Translations under genes and position numbers: made by a program
Shown: piece after piece, positions 25,900-34,592 of the stretch
How the letters are laid out: each line of letters opens with the position of its first letter
Numbering within the stretch: the first letter of the stretch is position 1
Notes under the pieces: generated by a model
Database searches by the model: none
Told to the model about the DNA's origin: nothing
Seen by the model: only the letters and a program-made list of their open reading frames with translations
Assembly: GCF_003480315.1 (NCBI RefSeq)
Contig: NZ_QUIV01000024.1
Coordinates: 1-46,085 of the forward strand
Direction of reading: 5' to 3'
Length of the DNA: 46,085 nucleotides
Source: Clostridium sp. AM33-3
Lineage (GTDB): Bacteria; Bacillota; Clostridia; Lachnospirales; Lachnospiraceae

Positions 25900-26859
25900 T
25901 TATTTTTCTGTCCCTCCAATCCGCGCCCTTGCAAGGGCGCAATACTCGGTGTTTATCTCAATGCCTATATAATGCCTGTGAAGCTGCCTTGCGGCTGCCC
26001 CCGTCGTGCCGCTGCCGAAAAAGGGGTCAAGCACAATGCCGCCTTTCGGACAGCCCGCCTTGATACAGGTTTCGGCTAACTTCGGCGGGAACGCGGCGAA
26101 ATGCCCGCCCTTGTAGGGAACGGTATTGATAAGCCACACGTCCCGCCTGTTCCGCATGGTCGGCATGAGGGCTTCGTCGTAGTAGCTGCCGCTTCGCGCC
26201 CGGTTCAATCCTTGTACGTTCCCCTGTCCGGGTACTTCGTCCGCATATTTCTGTCCCGCGCTGCGCCCGGTGCGGTACCGCGCCGCCGTTGTGGGGGCTA
26301 ACGGCTCGGCTATGGCGGCTGCGTCATAGAAATATTTCTTTGACTTCGTAAGCAGAAAGATATGTTCATAGCAACGGGTAGGGCGGTCTTTCACGCTCTC
26401 CGGCATGGGGTTTTCTTTCTGCCAGATAATGTCGCTCCGTAAATACCACCCGTCAGCGCGTAGGGCAAAAGCTAAAAGCCAAGGGATACCGATTAAGTCC
26501 TTTTGTTTGCAGCCGGAAACGCGGTTGTTTCTTGCAATCTGCTGTCCGTTTCTGCCTTTCGGGTTCTTCGGGTCTGCATGGTAGCCTTTATTTCCTGTGC
26601 CGCAGTAGGTGTCCGCGATATTCAGCCAGAGCGTACCGTCAGAACGCAGTACCCGGCGCAGTTCGCGGAAAACCTCGGTCAGCCTGTCAATGTACTGCTC
26701 CGGCGTGTCCTCCCGCCCAATCTGCATATCAAGCCCGTAATCCCTAAGCGCATAGTAGGGCGGGCTTGTGACGCAACAGTGTACGCTTTCCTCTGGAAGC
26801 TCCCGCAAGGCATAGAGCGCGTCCCGGTTGATGATTGTGTCAGTTTTCAGCCCGTTCAT
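25900..26859 (-). CDS. Orphan DNA methyltransferase (N4/N6 type)
   Basis: This 319-aa protein carries motif IV TSPPYY at residues 31-36 before the SAM-binding motif LDPFFGSGTTG near residue 280, the beta-class order. TSPPY is more usual in N4-cytosine enzymes. No restriction endonuclease gene is nearby, so it is probably protective, marking the ICE against host restriction together with the ArdA/ArdC protein. It starts within the VirB4 stop (ATGA overlap), in the middle of the secretion operon, and is likely expressed with it. Confidence 0.9.
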   Translation of the reverse strand: MNGLKTDTIINRDALYALRELPEESVHCCVTSPPYYALRDYGLDMQIGREDTPEQYIDRLTEVFRELRRVLRSDGTLWLNIADTYCGTGNKGYHADPKNPKGRNGQQIARNNRVSGCKQKDLIGIPWLLAFALRADGWYLRSDIIWQKENPMPESVKDRPTRCYEHIFLLTKSKKYFYDAAAIAEPLAPTTAARYRTGRSAGQKYADEVPGQGNVQGLNRARSGSYYDEALMPTMRNRRDVWLINTVPYKGGHFAAFPPKLAETCIKAGCPKGGIVLDPFFGSGTTGAAARQLHRHYIGIEINTEYCALARARIGGTEK

Positions 26860-29294
26860 GCTTCGCCCACTTCCTCCGGCTTCGTCGTCATTACCCGGTA
26901 TAGCTCGGTGTCTTTCGGGAAGCGGTCTACAAAGGGCAGCACCACGTTCCCGTAGAAGATAAGCCCCTCGCCCGCTTCGGTGTGGGTGACATACTTCATC
27001 TGCTGCGGGGAGATATTGAGCTGCTTCGCAAGGATAGCCCGGTCGCCCGCCGCCTGATTGAGCATGAGGACAAAATCAGAGTTTTCAAAGATATTTTCCA
27101 CTTCGCGGGAAGCAAGCAAATCTTTGACGTTCTGCGTAATGGCTGTGGGTATGCCGCCCCATTTGCGGAAACGCTTCCAGATTTCAACGGAATAGGCGGC
27201 GGTCTGTTCCTCTTTCAAGAGAAGATGAAATTCGTCCATAAAATACCGGGTGGATTTCCTTTCTGCCCGGTTGACGGTGACGCGGTTCCATACCTGGTCC
27301 TGCACAATGAGCATACCTAACTTTTTGAGCTGCTTCCCAAGCTGCCTGATGTCAAAGCAGACAAGGCGGTTTGAAAGCTCTACATTCGTCCTGTGGTTAA
27401 AGACGTTAAGGCTCCCGGAAACATACAGCTCCAACGCCGCCGCGATACGCGCCGCTTCCGGCTCCGGCTGCTTCAAAAGCTCGTCGTAGAGGTCGCCCAA
27501 AATCGGCATTTTCTCCGGGGCGGGGTCTGCAAGGAAAGGGCGGTACACGTTCCTAACGGCGCGGTCAATGACGGTCTTATCGACGGGCTGCAAGCCCTCC
27601 TTGCCGCCTATGACAAGCTCGCAGAGGGAGAGGATAAAGTCGGATTTCAGCGCAAGGGGGCTGTCGTCCTCGCTGTAATTAAGGTTAATATCCATAGGGT
27701 TCACATACTGGGGCTTCCCGTCAATGCCCTTGCCCGTAGGCGACAAGCGTATCACTTGCCCGTCAAGCCGCTGCACAAGGGAAAAATACTCTGCTTCCGG
27801 GTCGCAGATGATTATGTCGTCGTCGGTAATGAGGAAAGCGTTTGTCATTTCCCGTTTGGCTGCAAAGGATTTCCCGCTTCCCGGCGTACCCAAGATTAAG
27901 CCGTTGGGGTTCTTTAGCTGCTTGCGGTCGCAGAGTATCATATTGTTAGACAGGGCGTTTAAGCCGTAGTACAAAGCCGCGCCCGTCTGGAAAAGCTCCT
28001 GTGTGATAAAGGGGATAAAGATAGCGGTGCTTGACGTGGTAAGCCCCCTTTGAATGGGGATAAGGTTCTCCCCAAGCGGTACAGAGGACATAAGCCCCGC
28101 TTCCTGTTGGTAGTCAAGGCGGGTTAGGGCGCAGTTGTTCTTCTGTGCTATGCCCGCCGCCGCGAACACGTCATTTTCCAGTTTCCTTTTTGTGTCTGCC
28201 ATGTTCACCACAAGGAACGTCAAGAGGAACATTCTTTCATTCCGGCTCTGCAAGTCCTGTAAGAGATTTTTTGCTTCGCTGCCGAAAGTGGCAAGGTCGG
28301 ACGGGATAATATCCATGTCATAGCCGCTGCGCACCGCTTTTTTCTGTTCCTCGATTTTCATTTTGTCAAGGTCGGTTATCTTCCGCTTGATTGTCTTTAT
28401 GGCTTCGGTCTGGTCGATACTGTGGATATGCAGATTGACGATAACGCCCGTTTCCAAATCCAGAATATCCGATAAGATACGGTCGTTTAATTCCGGCGCA
28501 AGGATTTCAAGGAATGAAACCGCGCCGATTTTGCGCCCCATGCGGAAATAACGCCCCTCGCCAAAACGGAAAGAGGACGGGGCGATAAAGTCCTTTGTGG
28601 AAAGCCCGGACGGGGCAAGCCATGAAAAATCAAAGGCAAACTGCCCGCCCTCCGGGTGGAAAATGCCATGCAGCATTTTAAGGCGTTCATAGCCTGTCAT
28701 GGGGCGGGCAGCTACGCCCAAGAGCTTAAAGTTGTTCAGTACGTCCGTTTCGATACGGGCAAGGCGGGATTTCGCCGCGCCCAGACTGTCGGCTTCAATG
28801 GCAAAGGTGATATATTTTGCCTTGACAAGCCCGTTGTTGCCCTTTGCAAGCTGGTTTTTCAGCATATCCCGGTATTCTGTGCGGATAGAGTTGAAAGCGT
28901 CCTCCTGTGCCGGGATATTGACCGCTTTTTCCGCTTCGCCCCGCTGCGTCCCCTGATTGATGAAAGAGAGCTGCACCGAAACGGAAGCGTCAAAGTAGTT
29001 GAGGAAATCGCACCAGTTCTCAAAAATGGCGGTCTTGTCGTCCGCCTGTGCAAGCTGATAGTTAATATCTTCAAAGGCGACGGTCTTTGAGTATTTGCGC
29101 TCCGTAACCTTGCAGATACCGTCCGGGTACATCTGGATATAGGGGATTGTCTGCTGCGCGGTGTGGGCTTTCCCGTCGCCCTTTGCCTGTCTGATGATTT
29201 CCGCAATCTGCTTTTTCTCGGCGCGGGTGAGCTTGCGGGGCGGGTTAGGCTTTGCGCTTCCCGCCGCGCTGTTTCTTCGTGTTTCCTTTTGCAA
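26856..29294 (-). CDS. virB4: VirB4-like conjugation ATPase
   Basis: This 812-aa protein starts at TTG 29294, seven bases after AAAAGGAGG, inside the end of the PrgI gene. The N-terminal half is the CagE/TrbE-type domain. The Walker A motif GTPGSGKSFAAKREM lies just past the middle, and a Walker B-like MDEFHLLLKEEQ follows later. It powers assembly and substrate movement in the type IV secretion channel at the inner face of the membrane. Confidence 0.93.
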   Translation of the reverse strand: MQKETRRNSAAGSAKPNPPRKLTRAEKKQIAEIIRQAKGDGKAHTAQQTIPYIQMYPDGICKVTERKYSKTVAFEDINYQLAQADDKTAIFENWCDFLNYFDASVSVQLSFINQGTQRGEAEKAVNIPAQEDAFNSIRTEYRDMLKNQLAKGNNGLVKAKYITFAIEADSLGAAKSRLARIETDVLNNFKLLGVAARPMTGYERLKMLHGIFHPEGGQFAFDFSWLAPSGLSTKDFIAPSSFRFGEGRYFRMGRKIGAVSFLEILAPELNDRILSDILDLETGVIVNLHIHSIDQTEAIKTIKRKITDLDKMKIEEQKKAVRSGYDMDIIPSDLATFGSEAKNLLQDLQSRNERMFLLTFLVVNMADTKRKLENDVFAAAGIAQKNNCALTRLDYQQEAGLMSSVPLGENLIPIQRGLTTSSTAIFIPFITQELFQTGAALYYGLNALSNNMILCDRKQLKNPNGLILGTPGSGKSFAAKREMTNAFLITDDDIIICDPEAEYFSLVQRLDGQVIRLSPTGKGIDGKPQYVNPMDINLNYSEDDSPLALKSDFILSLCELVIGGKEGLQPVDKTVIDRAVRNVYRPFLADPAPEKMPILGDLYDELLKQPEPEAARIAAALELYVSGSLNVFNHRTNVELSNRLVCFDIRQLGKQLKKLGMLIVQDQVWNRVTVNRAERKSTRYFMDEFHLLLKEEQTAAYSVEIWKRFRKWGGIPTAITQNVKDLLASREVENIFENSDFVLMLNQAAGDRAILAKQLNISPQQMKYVTHTEAGEGLIFYGNVVLPFVDRFPKDTELYRVMTTKPEEVGEA

Positions 29295-29646
29295 TCGCTG
29301 ATACCTCCTTTTCAAGTTTTCTCTGCCGTTCTAAGACGGAATAAAGGTTGTCTGTCCTGTATGGTCGTTCTTTGGGGGCTATGAATTTCGTCTGAATGAT
29401 GTTCTTCACCACCACTTCAAGGGGCTGTCCATGCTTTTCATACATGGCGAACAGGAAACAGGGCAGCATGACGGCAATCATAGCCATAGACGCAAGGCTT
29501 GTGCCTGTGCTGTCTTTGAGCAGAAAGAAAAGCGGCAAGCCGAACAGGAGAGCCGCCGCAAAACATACAATCTGCCGTTTGGTAAGGTTGAACGCTACTT
29601 TTGTCTTGACTTTGGATAAGTCTTTGGGTACGGGTACATACGCCAA
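29245..29646 (-). CDS. PrgI family membrane protein
   Basis: This 133-aa protein starts at TTG 29646 after AAAGGAGG. It begins LAYVPVPKDLSKVKTKVAFN and has two adjacent transmembrane segments (QIVCFAAALLFGLPLFFLL and SMAMIAVMLPCFLFAMY), then a charged tail. It is the PrgI/VirB3-like partner that always precedes VirB4 in Gram-positive systems. Confidence 0.92.
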   Translation of the reverse strand: MAYVPVPKDLSKVKTKVAFNLTKRQIVCFAAALLFGLPLFFLLKDSTGTSLASMAMIAVMLPCFLFAMYEKHGQPLEVVVKNIIQTKFIAPKERPYRTDNLYSVLERQRKLEKEVSAIAKGNTKKQRGGKRKA

Positions 29647-29824
29647 GTGAAAACCTCCTTTCTCTGGGTTTGGTGTTGCTGTAACTTCCCATAAAGGGTA
29701 ATCAAGGCAAAGGTCAATCTATGCCCTTTGCCCGCCCGTATTATATGGGGGTTATCCGCGTCAAGGTCGGGTCGTATTTTCGCCGCTTCGCTCTGAAAAT
29801 CTCCACCCTCCCCTTGACACGCCG

Positions 29825-30694
29825 CTAATGCGCGGAGAATATCGACTTCGCCAGTGCGCCGGATTTGAACAGGGAAAAACAGAGGATAACGGTATAGGCT
29901 GCAAGGGAGAATATCGCGCTGTGCAGGTTGTCCGCTATTACCATGTTGTTCACCAGTACGGCGTAAATGCCGACGCATATCATTATGAGGAAGCCTTGAA
30001 AACCGATAGCGAACAGGGATTTTAGGTAGTTGTTTCCTATCTGCCCCCATTCCCGGTTCGTCATTGTTGCAAACGGGATAGGCGATACCGAACAGTAAAG
30101 GTAAATCTCTATCATGCGCCCGTAGAGAATAACGGTTATCAGTACGGACATGATTTTCATGCACAAGCTCACAAGGCTTGTTTCCATGACAAGTAAGAGC
30201 AGTTCGGGGATTTCCATAGCGTCAAGCCCGCTCTGCATGGAAGCAAGGGCGGCGGCAACATCAATCTCTGTGTTGCCGCCGATTACCCCCGCCGCGCCGG
30301 AAACAACGTGCTGCGCCATATCGAACACCGCCATAGTGATGTCAAAGGTGTGAGTCACAAGGTAGACTGCCACAAACGCCTTGAACACCCACTTGAAGAA
30401 CATGGAAGTGTCAACGTCGTGCATATTGTTCTTTTCCGTTACCATGCTGATAAGCTCATAGCATAGGACGTAGGTAATGACAAGCCCCGCAATGGGTACG
30501 ATTACATTCTCACTAAGCGTCTGTATCATGGAGAATATATTTGCGTTCCACCCTTGCGGGGTCTGCCCTACCTCTGCGGCGATAGTGCCGACTTTTTCGT
30601 TCACGTCCCCGAACATAGTTGACAGATTACCGTTTATGGCTCCTATGAGGATTTCCTTTATCCATTCGTTAATCGCGTCAAGTATGCTCTGCAT
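29825..30694 (-). CDS. VirB6/TrbL-like polytopic channel protein
   Basis: This 289-aa protein starts at ATG 30694 with only a weak ribosome binding site (AAAGG). There are five to six hydrophobic segments, for example VIVPIAGLVITYVLCYELI and FQGFLIMICVGIYAVLVNN. The N-terminal part (NGNLSTMFGDVNEKVGTIAA) is typical of the VirB6-like protein in these ICEs. It forms part of the inner-membrane channel. It follows the Maff2 gene, whose 3' half is left just upstream. Translation was probably coupled to Maff2 before the insertion. Confidence 0.88.
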   Translation of the reverse strand: MQSILDAINEWIKEILIGAINGNLSTMFGDVNEKVGTIAAEVGQTPQGWNANIFSMIQTLSENVIVPIAGLVITYVLCYELISMVTEKNNMHDVDTSMFFKWVFKAFVAVYLVTHTFDITMAVFDMAQHVVSGAAGVIGGNTEIDVAAALASMQSGLDAMEIPELLLLVMETSLVSLCMKIMSVLITVILYGRMIEIYLYCSVSPIPFATMTNREWGQIGNNYLKSLFAIGFQGFLIMICVGIYAVLVNNMVIADNLHSAIFSLAAYTVILCFSLFKSGALAKSIFSAH

Positions 30695-30713
30695 AAGCCT
30701 TTACCCGCGCTTC

Positions 30714-30809
30714 TTAACCGAACAGCCCGGAAAGCAGCGGTACAAGGGTCATGCCGATAAGGGCAACGCCGCCGCCCGCCATAAGCTGCTTCATGCCCTG
30801 GCTTTTTGC
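30714..30809 (-). pseudogene. Maff2 small membrane protein, 3' fragment
   Basis: The codons AKSQGMKQLMAGGG and the hydrophobic end GMTLVPLLSGLFG, stop at 30714-30716, are the second half of Maff2. The first half lies at 38641-38768. Joining across a GC core restores 73 aa. The two parts were separated by the inner element. Confidence 0.92.
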
Positions 30810-30894
30810 TTATGTGTGATAAAGAAGTAATAGAAGTGTAAAAAATTTTGCCGTTCCTATCCGGCACATGAGGTATGTCGGATAGGTCGGGCGG

Positions 30895-32520
30895 TTAGGT
30901 GTCGGGCAGTTCTACCTTGCCGACAAAAGAATAATAGATTTCGATTTCCTGTCTGCGTAACTTGCCCCGGCGTTTCCCGTCAAGGGCAACGCTTTCATGG
31001 ACAACGATTTTCTCCACAAACTCCCGCAGCAGAGTAGGGGTAAGTTCTTCAATGGTAGTGTGCCTGCGTACCACATTCATAAACTTTTCAGCGTTTGCGG
31101 TGGCTTCCTGCGCTTTGGAAAGTTCTTCCCGCAGTCTGGCGGCACGTTCTTTCAGTTCTTTCTGCTCGGCTTCATAGTCTGCCGACAGCTCTGTGAAACG
31201 CTCGTCCGATATGCGCCCGGTTACGCTGTCCTCATACAGCCGCTTGAAGATAGCAGATAACTCGGCTATGCGTTTCTCGGCGGCTTCCAGCTCCTTTTTC
31301 TTGGCGGCGTTCCTGCGTCTGTCCCCGTCCTCATTCTGCTCGATTAAAAGCTTCATAAACCGGGCTTCATGCTTTGCCGCATAGCTGGTAACTTTCCGCA
31401 GATTGGAGAGTACGCCAGCGGTCAAGAGGTCAGTGCGGATAAAGTGCGCTGTGCAGTCGGCGGTGCGTTTCTTGTAGCTTCCGCAGATATAACAGTCCTG
31501 CTTGCGCTTGTCCGTCTGGTATCGCTGCTGGTACATGACGCTGCCGCAGTCGGCACAAAAGAGTATGCCGGAGAACAAGCCCACTTCGTCATAACGGTTG
31601 GGGCGTTTGCGCTGCTTGCGTAACTCCTGCACCCGTTCCCACGTTTCCCGGTCAATGATAGGCTCATGGTGGTTCTCAAAAACCGCCTGCTTTTCCGGGG
31701 GATTTTCTATGCTGTGTTTCAGCTTGTAGGACGGCTTCTCGGTCTTAAAGTTTACCAGACAGCCCGTATATTCCCGGTTTTCCAGCAGATGAACCACGGT
31801 ATTGGTCGCCCACTTGCACTCATAGCCGGGGTGGTAGCGGCGGGTGCTGCCCGTCCTGCGGTATTCCAGCGTCCCCGGCGTGGGGATTTGCTGCTCGGTC
31901 AGCATACGGGCTATCTTGGTCGGACCGTTCCCGGCAAGGCAAAGGCTGTAAATCTGCCGTACCACCGGGGCGGCTTCCTCGTCAATGATAAAGTTTTCGT
32001 CCTCGTCCATGAGGTAGCCATAGACGGGCTTGCTTGTGATGGGCTTTCCGCTCATGCCCTTAGAGCGTTTTACTGCCTTGATTTTCTTGCTCGTATCTCT
32101 CACCAGCCATTCGTTAAAAATGTTCCGCAGCGGGGCAAAATCATTTTCCCCCTGTGCGCTGTCCACTCCGTCATTGATAGCGATGAAGCGGACACCTTTC
32201 TGTGGGAAAATCATTTCTGTGTACATTCCCACCTGTAAGTAGTTTCGCCCTAACCTCGACATATCCTTGACGATAACTGTCCCGACTTTCCCTGCTTCAA
32301 TGTCTGCAAGCATGGCTTGAAATCCGGGTCTTTGAAAGTTCGCACCGGAATAACCGTCGTCGGTGTACCAGCGCAGATTAGAAAATCCATTCTGTTTGGC
32401 ATAGGTTTCCAAAATCCTCTTTTGGTTGGAAATGGAATTGCTCTCGCCTTGCAGCTCGTCCTCATGGGACAGTCTTGGGTAAAGGGCGGTAATGAGTTGC
32501 TGGGTGGTCTGTCTTAACAT
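30895..32520 (-). CDS. Large serine recombinase of the inner element
   Basis: This 541-aa protein starts at ATG 32520 after CGGAGGAA. It has Ser18 in LYPRLSHEDE and the arginine segment KDMSRLGRNY. A recombinase domain (PVYGYLMDEDENF), a zinc-ribbon (ILFCADCGSVMYQQ) and a coiled coil of glutamate/lysine helices follow. It lies 85 bp from the left end of the element and should act on the GC core in Maff2. Its gene contains a sequence like the ICE's target (GGTGCGAACTTTCAAAGACC), so it is a possible alternative landing site for that ICE. Confidence 0.93.
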   Translation of the reverse strand: MLRQTTQQLITALYPRLSHEDELQGESNSISNQKRILETYAKQNGFSNLRWYTDDGYSGANFQRPGFQAMLADIEAGKVGTVIVKDMSRLGRNYLQVGMYTEMIFPQKGVRFIAINDGVDSAQGENDFAPLRNIFNEWLVRDTSKKIKAVKRSKGMSGKPITSKPVYGYLMDEDENFIIDEEAAPVVRQIYSLCLAGNGPTKIARMLTEQQIPTPGTLEYRRTGSTRRYHPGYECKWATNTVVHLLENREYTGCLVNFKTEKPSYKLKHSIENPPEKQAVFENHHEPIIDRETWERVQELRKQRKRPNRYDEVGLFSGILFCADCGSVMYQQRYQTDKRKQDCYICGSYKKRTADCTAHFIRTDLLTAGVLSNLRKVTSYAAKHEARFMKLLIEQNEDGDRRRNAAKKKELEAAEKRIAELSAIFKRLYEDSVTGRISDERFTELSADYEAEQKELKERAARLREELSKAQEATANAEKFMNVVRRHTTIEELTPTLLREFVEKIVVHESVALDGKRRGKLRRQEIEIYYSFVGKVELPDT

Positions 32521-32536
32521 AAATTCCTCCGTTTCC

Positions 32537-32589
32537 GACAGCCAGCCCCACTATTCCGTACCTTGATTGTACCACATGGGGCGGCTGTC
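32537..32589 (-). promoter_or_regulatory. Promoter with flanking inverted repeat, inner recombinase
   Basis: GACAGCC and GCCCCA (32537-32550) are repeated inverted as TGGGGC and GGCTGTC (32577-32589). Between them on the minus strand is TGTGGTACAAT, matching the TGTGGTATAAT block of the ICE recombinase promoter. The inverted repeat may be an operator around the -10 region. A clear -35 is not seen. Confidence 0.5.
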
Positions 32590-32647
32590 TGTATAGCGGC
32601 AAAAGCGTCAAATCTGCTTCTTTACGGTCGGTAAAAATGACGGTTTT

Positions 32648-32842
32648 TCAATCAGGCTTATCACAGGTCAAATATCCGGCGGCGGCTTCTGCTTCCAGCA
32701 CTTTCATCATCTTGTCAGCGGCGGTGTCGGTCGCCCCCTCCTTGAAAAAGCCAGACACCACAAGGATTGTGTTGCCTATCCTCGTTTCGGTCACGCAGTC
32801 CGGGCGGCGGGCAGGGCGTTTGTTTCTCTGGGTGTCGGTCAT
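32648..32842 (-). CDS. tnpW: TnpW-family small transposon protein
   Basis: This 64-aa protein starts at ATG 32842, overlapping the stop of the DnaC-like gene by four bases, after GGAAAGGAG. The core ETRIGNTILVVSGFFKEGAT followed by DTAADKMMKVLE matches the TnpW family. It sits between the replication genes and the recombinase, as the ICE's TnpW sits beside its recombinase. Confidence 0.75.
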   Translation of the reverse strand: MTDTQRNKRPARRPDCVTETRIGNTILVVSGFFKEGATDTAADKMMKVLEAEAAAGYLTCDKPD

Positions 32843-33693
32843 AGGCAAATCTCCTTTCCGGCAAGCAGCCGTTTCAGCTGTTCCATTTTTCCCTGTGCGG
32901 CGGCTTTCCTCAAATTCTCCCCGGTAAAGCAGAGAGGGGAACACATTTCAAGCAGGCGGTCATAAATCCGGGCGTGGGCGGTGTCCTCCGGGTGCTGCAA
33001 TTCCTCCAGCGTGAGGTTGGTCGTCACAATCAGCGGCTTCCTGCTCCGGTAGCGGCTGTCAATCACATTGTAGACCTGTTCCAGACCGTATTCTGTGCCA
33101 CGCTCCATTCCAAAATCGTCAATGATGAGCAGGGGGAAGCTGCAAAGGCGGGAAATATATTCGTTCCTGCCCGCAAAGCTGGCGGCAAGGTCGTTTAATA
33201 TTGCTGCAAAGTTTGTCATGCACACCGGGACTTCCTGCTCCATGAGGGCGTTTGCAATACACCCGGCAAAATAGCTTTTCCCAGTGCCTACCCTGCCCCA
33301 CAAGAGCAGCCCGTAGTTCCCGTCCTTTATCTGTTCCCAGCGTGCCACATATCCGGCGGCGTTCTTCATCTGCGGGCAGCTGCCGTTATCGTTGGCAAAT
33401 GTCCAGTCCTGCATGGTCTTGTCTGTAAAGCCCTGCCGTTTCAGCCGTTCCACCGTTTCAAGGTGGCTGCGCCGCTTCTCGGCGGCTTCCCGTTCCTTAC
33501 GGGCTGCCCGCTGGCAGTCGCACTCTGACGGGTGGCGGTCACGCCCGAAAAAGGTCTTGCCCTCCGGGAAATAGGCTTCTTTGGGTTTCCGGCATTTGCC
33601 GCAGTATAAAAGCCCGTCCTCCCCGGTGTAATCCTCCGGCTCGGCTGTGGTGTCGGTCATAGGCAGTATGGTGTTGTGGATTGTATCGGTCAT
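32839..33693 (-). CDS. DnaC/IstB-like replication ATPase
   Basis: This 284-aa protein starts at ATG 33693 within the RepA stop (ATGA overlap), after GGAGGGAGAAAG. The N-terminus holds a zinc-ribbon-like CGKCRKPKE and later CDCQ. The ATPase part has Walker A GRVGTGKS and Walker B LLIIDDFG, like the helicase loaders DnaC and DnaI. I infer that it loads the host replicative helicase at the element's origin next to RepA. Confidence 0.9.
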   Translation of the reverse strand: MTDTIHNTILPMTDTTAEPEDYTGEDGLLYCGKCRKPKEAYFPEGKTFFGRDRHPSECDCQRAARKEREAAEKRRSHLETVERLKRQGFTDKTMQDWTFANDNGSCPQMKNAAGYVARWEQIKDGNYGLLLWGRVGTGKSYFAGCIANALMEQEVPVCMTNFAAILNDLAASFAGRNEYISRLCSFPLLIIDDFGMERGTEYGLEQVYNVIDSRYRSRKPLIVTTNLTLEELQHPEDTAHARIYDRLLEMCSPLCFTGENLRKAAAQGKMEQLKRLLAGKEICL

Positions 33694-34451
33694 AGGCTTT
33701 CTCCCTCCTTGAATGAATAGTCCGGTATGCCTTTCTTTGGCTTCTCTTTGGCAGCGTCCTCCTGCGCCCACTTGTAAATGGTGGCTGCATGGCTCTGGTA
33801 CTGCTTCCCGGTGGAAGCGATGTGGCAGGAAAGGCGGTCAAGGTAATACTCCCACTTGCCGGGGAAGTCCTGTTCCAGCTCCAAAAGTTCTGTGTCAGAA
33901 AGAAATACATTTTTATATCTGCCATAAGCGGCGGGGGGCTGCCCCTCACTCGCTCCTTTTGTTTGGCTCTCTATTAGGTTGTTTATATTAGTTTGGTTAG
34001 GGGACGGTTTTCCGACCGTCATAAGGTCAGTTTTCCGGCTGTCAGTTGGTCGGTTTCCCGCCCTTATGAGGGGCGGTTTTCCGTCCGTCAGTTGGTCGGA
34101 AAACTGTACCACTGGGATAGGCGGCACTTTCACATACAGACGGTTGGCGGCAGAAAAGCCCGTCCGTCTGCGTTCCAGCAGCCCGGCAGCGTCCAGTTCG
34201 TTCAGTGCGCCCTTTATGGTGGTGCAGCCTTTATCCAGCATTTCCGCTATCTCTGCTATGGGGTAGACAATGTATGTCCGTCCCTCGCTGTCCTGCCAGC
34301 CGTTCTTCTGCGAAAGGGTGGAACGGTCTAACAGCAGCGCATATAACTCTCTTGCGGTGTGGGATAGGTCTGTTTCCAGCAGGAAACGGGGGTAAGGCAG
34401 GTAAGCGGGCAGCTCCGTTCCTGCGGTCATATAATCAGCGATAGGGTTCAC
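33690..34451 (-). CDS. repA: RepA_N-type replication initiator
   Basis: This 253-aa protein starts at ATG 34451 after GGAGGTGAACC. The N-terminal winged helix (LSHTARELYALLLDRSTLSQ, then YPIAEIAEMLDKGCTTIKGA) is typical of RepA_N initiators. A variable middle (DQLTDGKPPLIRAGNRPTDS) and a C-terminal domain (YKNVFLSDTELLELEQDFPG) follow. The middle is encoded by five 23-bp DNA repeats, as in RepA_N replicons whose origin lies inside the gene. Upstream is the structured element copy C. Confidence 0.9.
   Translation of the reverse strand: MNPIADYMTAGTELPAYLPYPRFLLETDLSHTARELYALLLDRSTLSQKNGWQDSEGRTYIVYPIAEIAEMLDKGCTTIKGALNELDAAGLLERRRTGFSAANRLYVKVPPIPVVQFSDQLTDGKPPLIRAGNRPTDSRKTDLMTVGKPSPNQTNINNLIESQTKGASEGQPPAAYGRYKNVFLSDTELLELEQDFPGKWEYYLDRLSCHIASTGKQYQSHAATIYKWAQEDAAKEKPKKGIPDYSFKEGESL
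34005..34109. repeat. Five 23-bp iterons inside the inner element's repA
   Basis: Units begin at 34005, 34028, 34051, 34074 and 34097, exactly 23 bp apart, with consensus CGGTTTTCCG, two to three variable bases, GTCAGTTGGT; the last is partial and partly inverted (CGGAAAACTG). Because 23 is not a multiple of three, the protein shows no matching repeat, so selection is on the DNA. This is probably the replication origin bound by RepA. Confidence 0.85.
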
Positions 34452-34479
34452 CTCCTTGTGGTGTCTGTCTGTGGGTTCT

Positions 34480-34592
34480 GTTACGCTTTTAGGGGGCGTT
34501 TTTAAGGGAAAAGGATAAATGTATCACGCACCCTTTGACACCCTCCAAAAAAGCCTTGATTTATGCGGGTTTGAAATGCCCTAAAGCGTGAC
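34480..34592. repeat. 112-bp structured element, diverged copy C
   Basis: The ends GTTACGCTTTTAGGG and CCCTAAAGCGTGAC are imperfect inverted repeats. The interior has AAGGG, GGATAAATGTATC and CCCTT in the order seen in copies A and B. It lies between the VLP gene, whose last codons it contains, and repA, whose start is about 30 bases away. Confidence 0.65.

Noticed and set aside
25170..26063. 297-aa plus-strand frame opposite the CHAP protein
   Set aside because: Shadow frame over a lysine/alanine-rich coding region; it crosses two well supported minus-strand genes.
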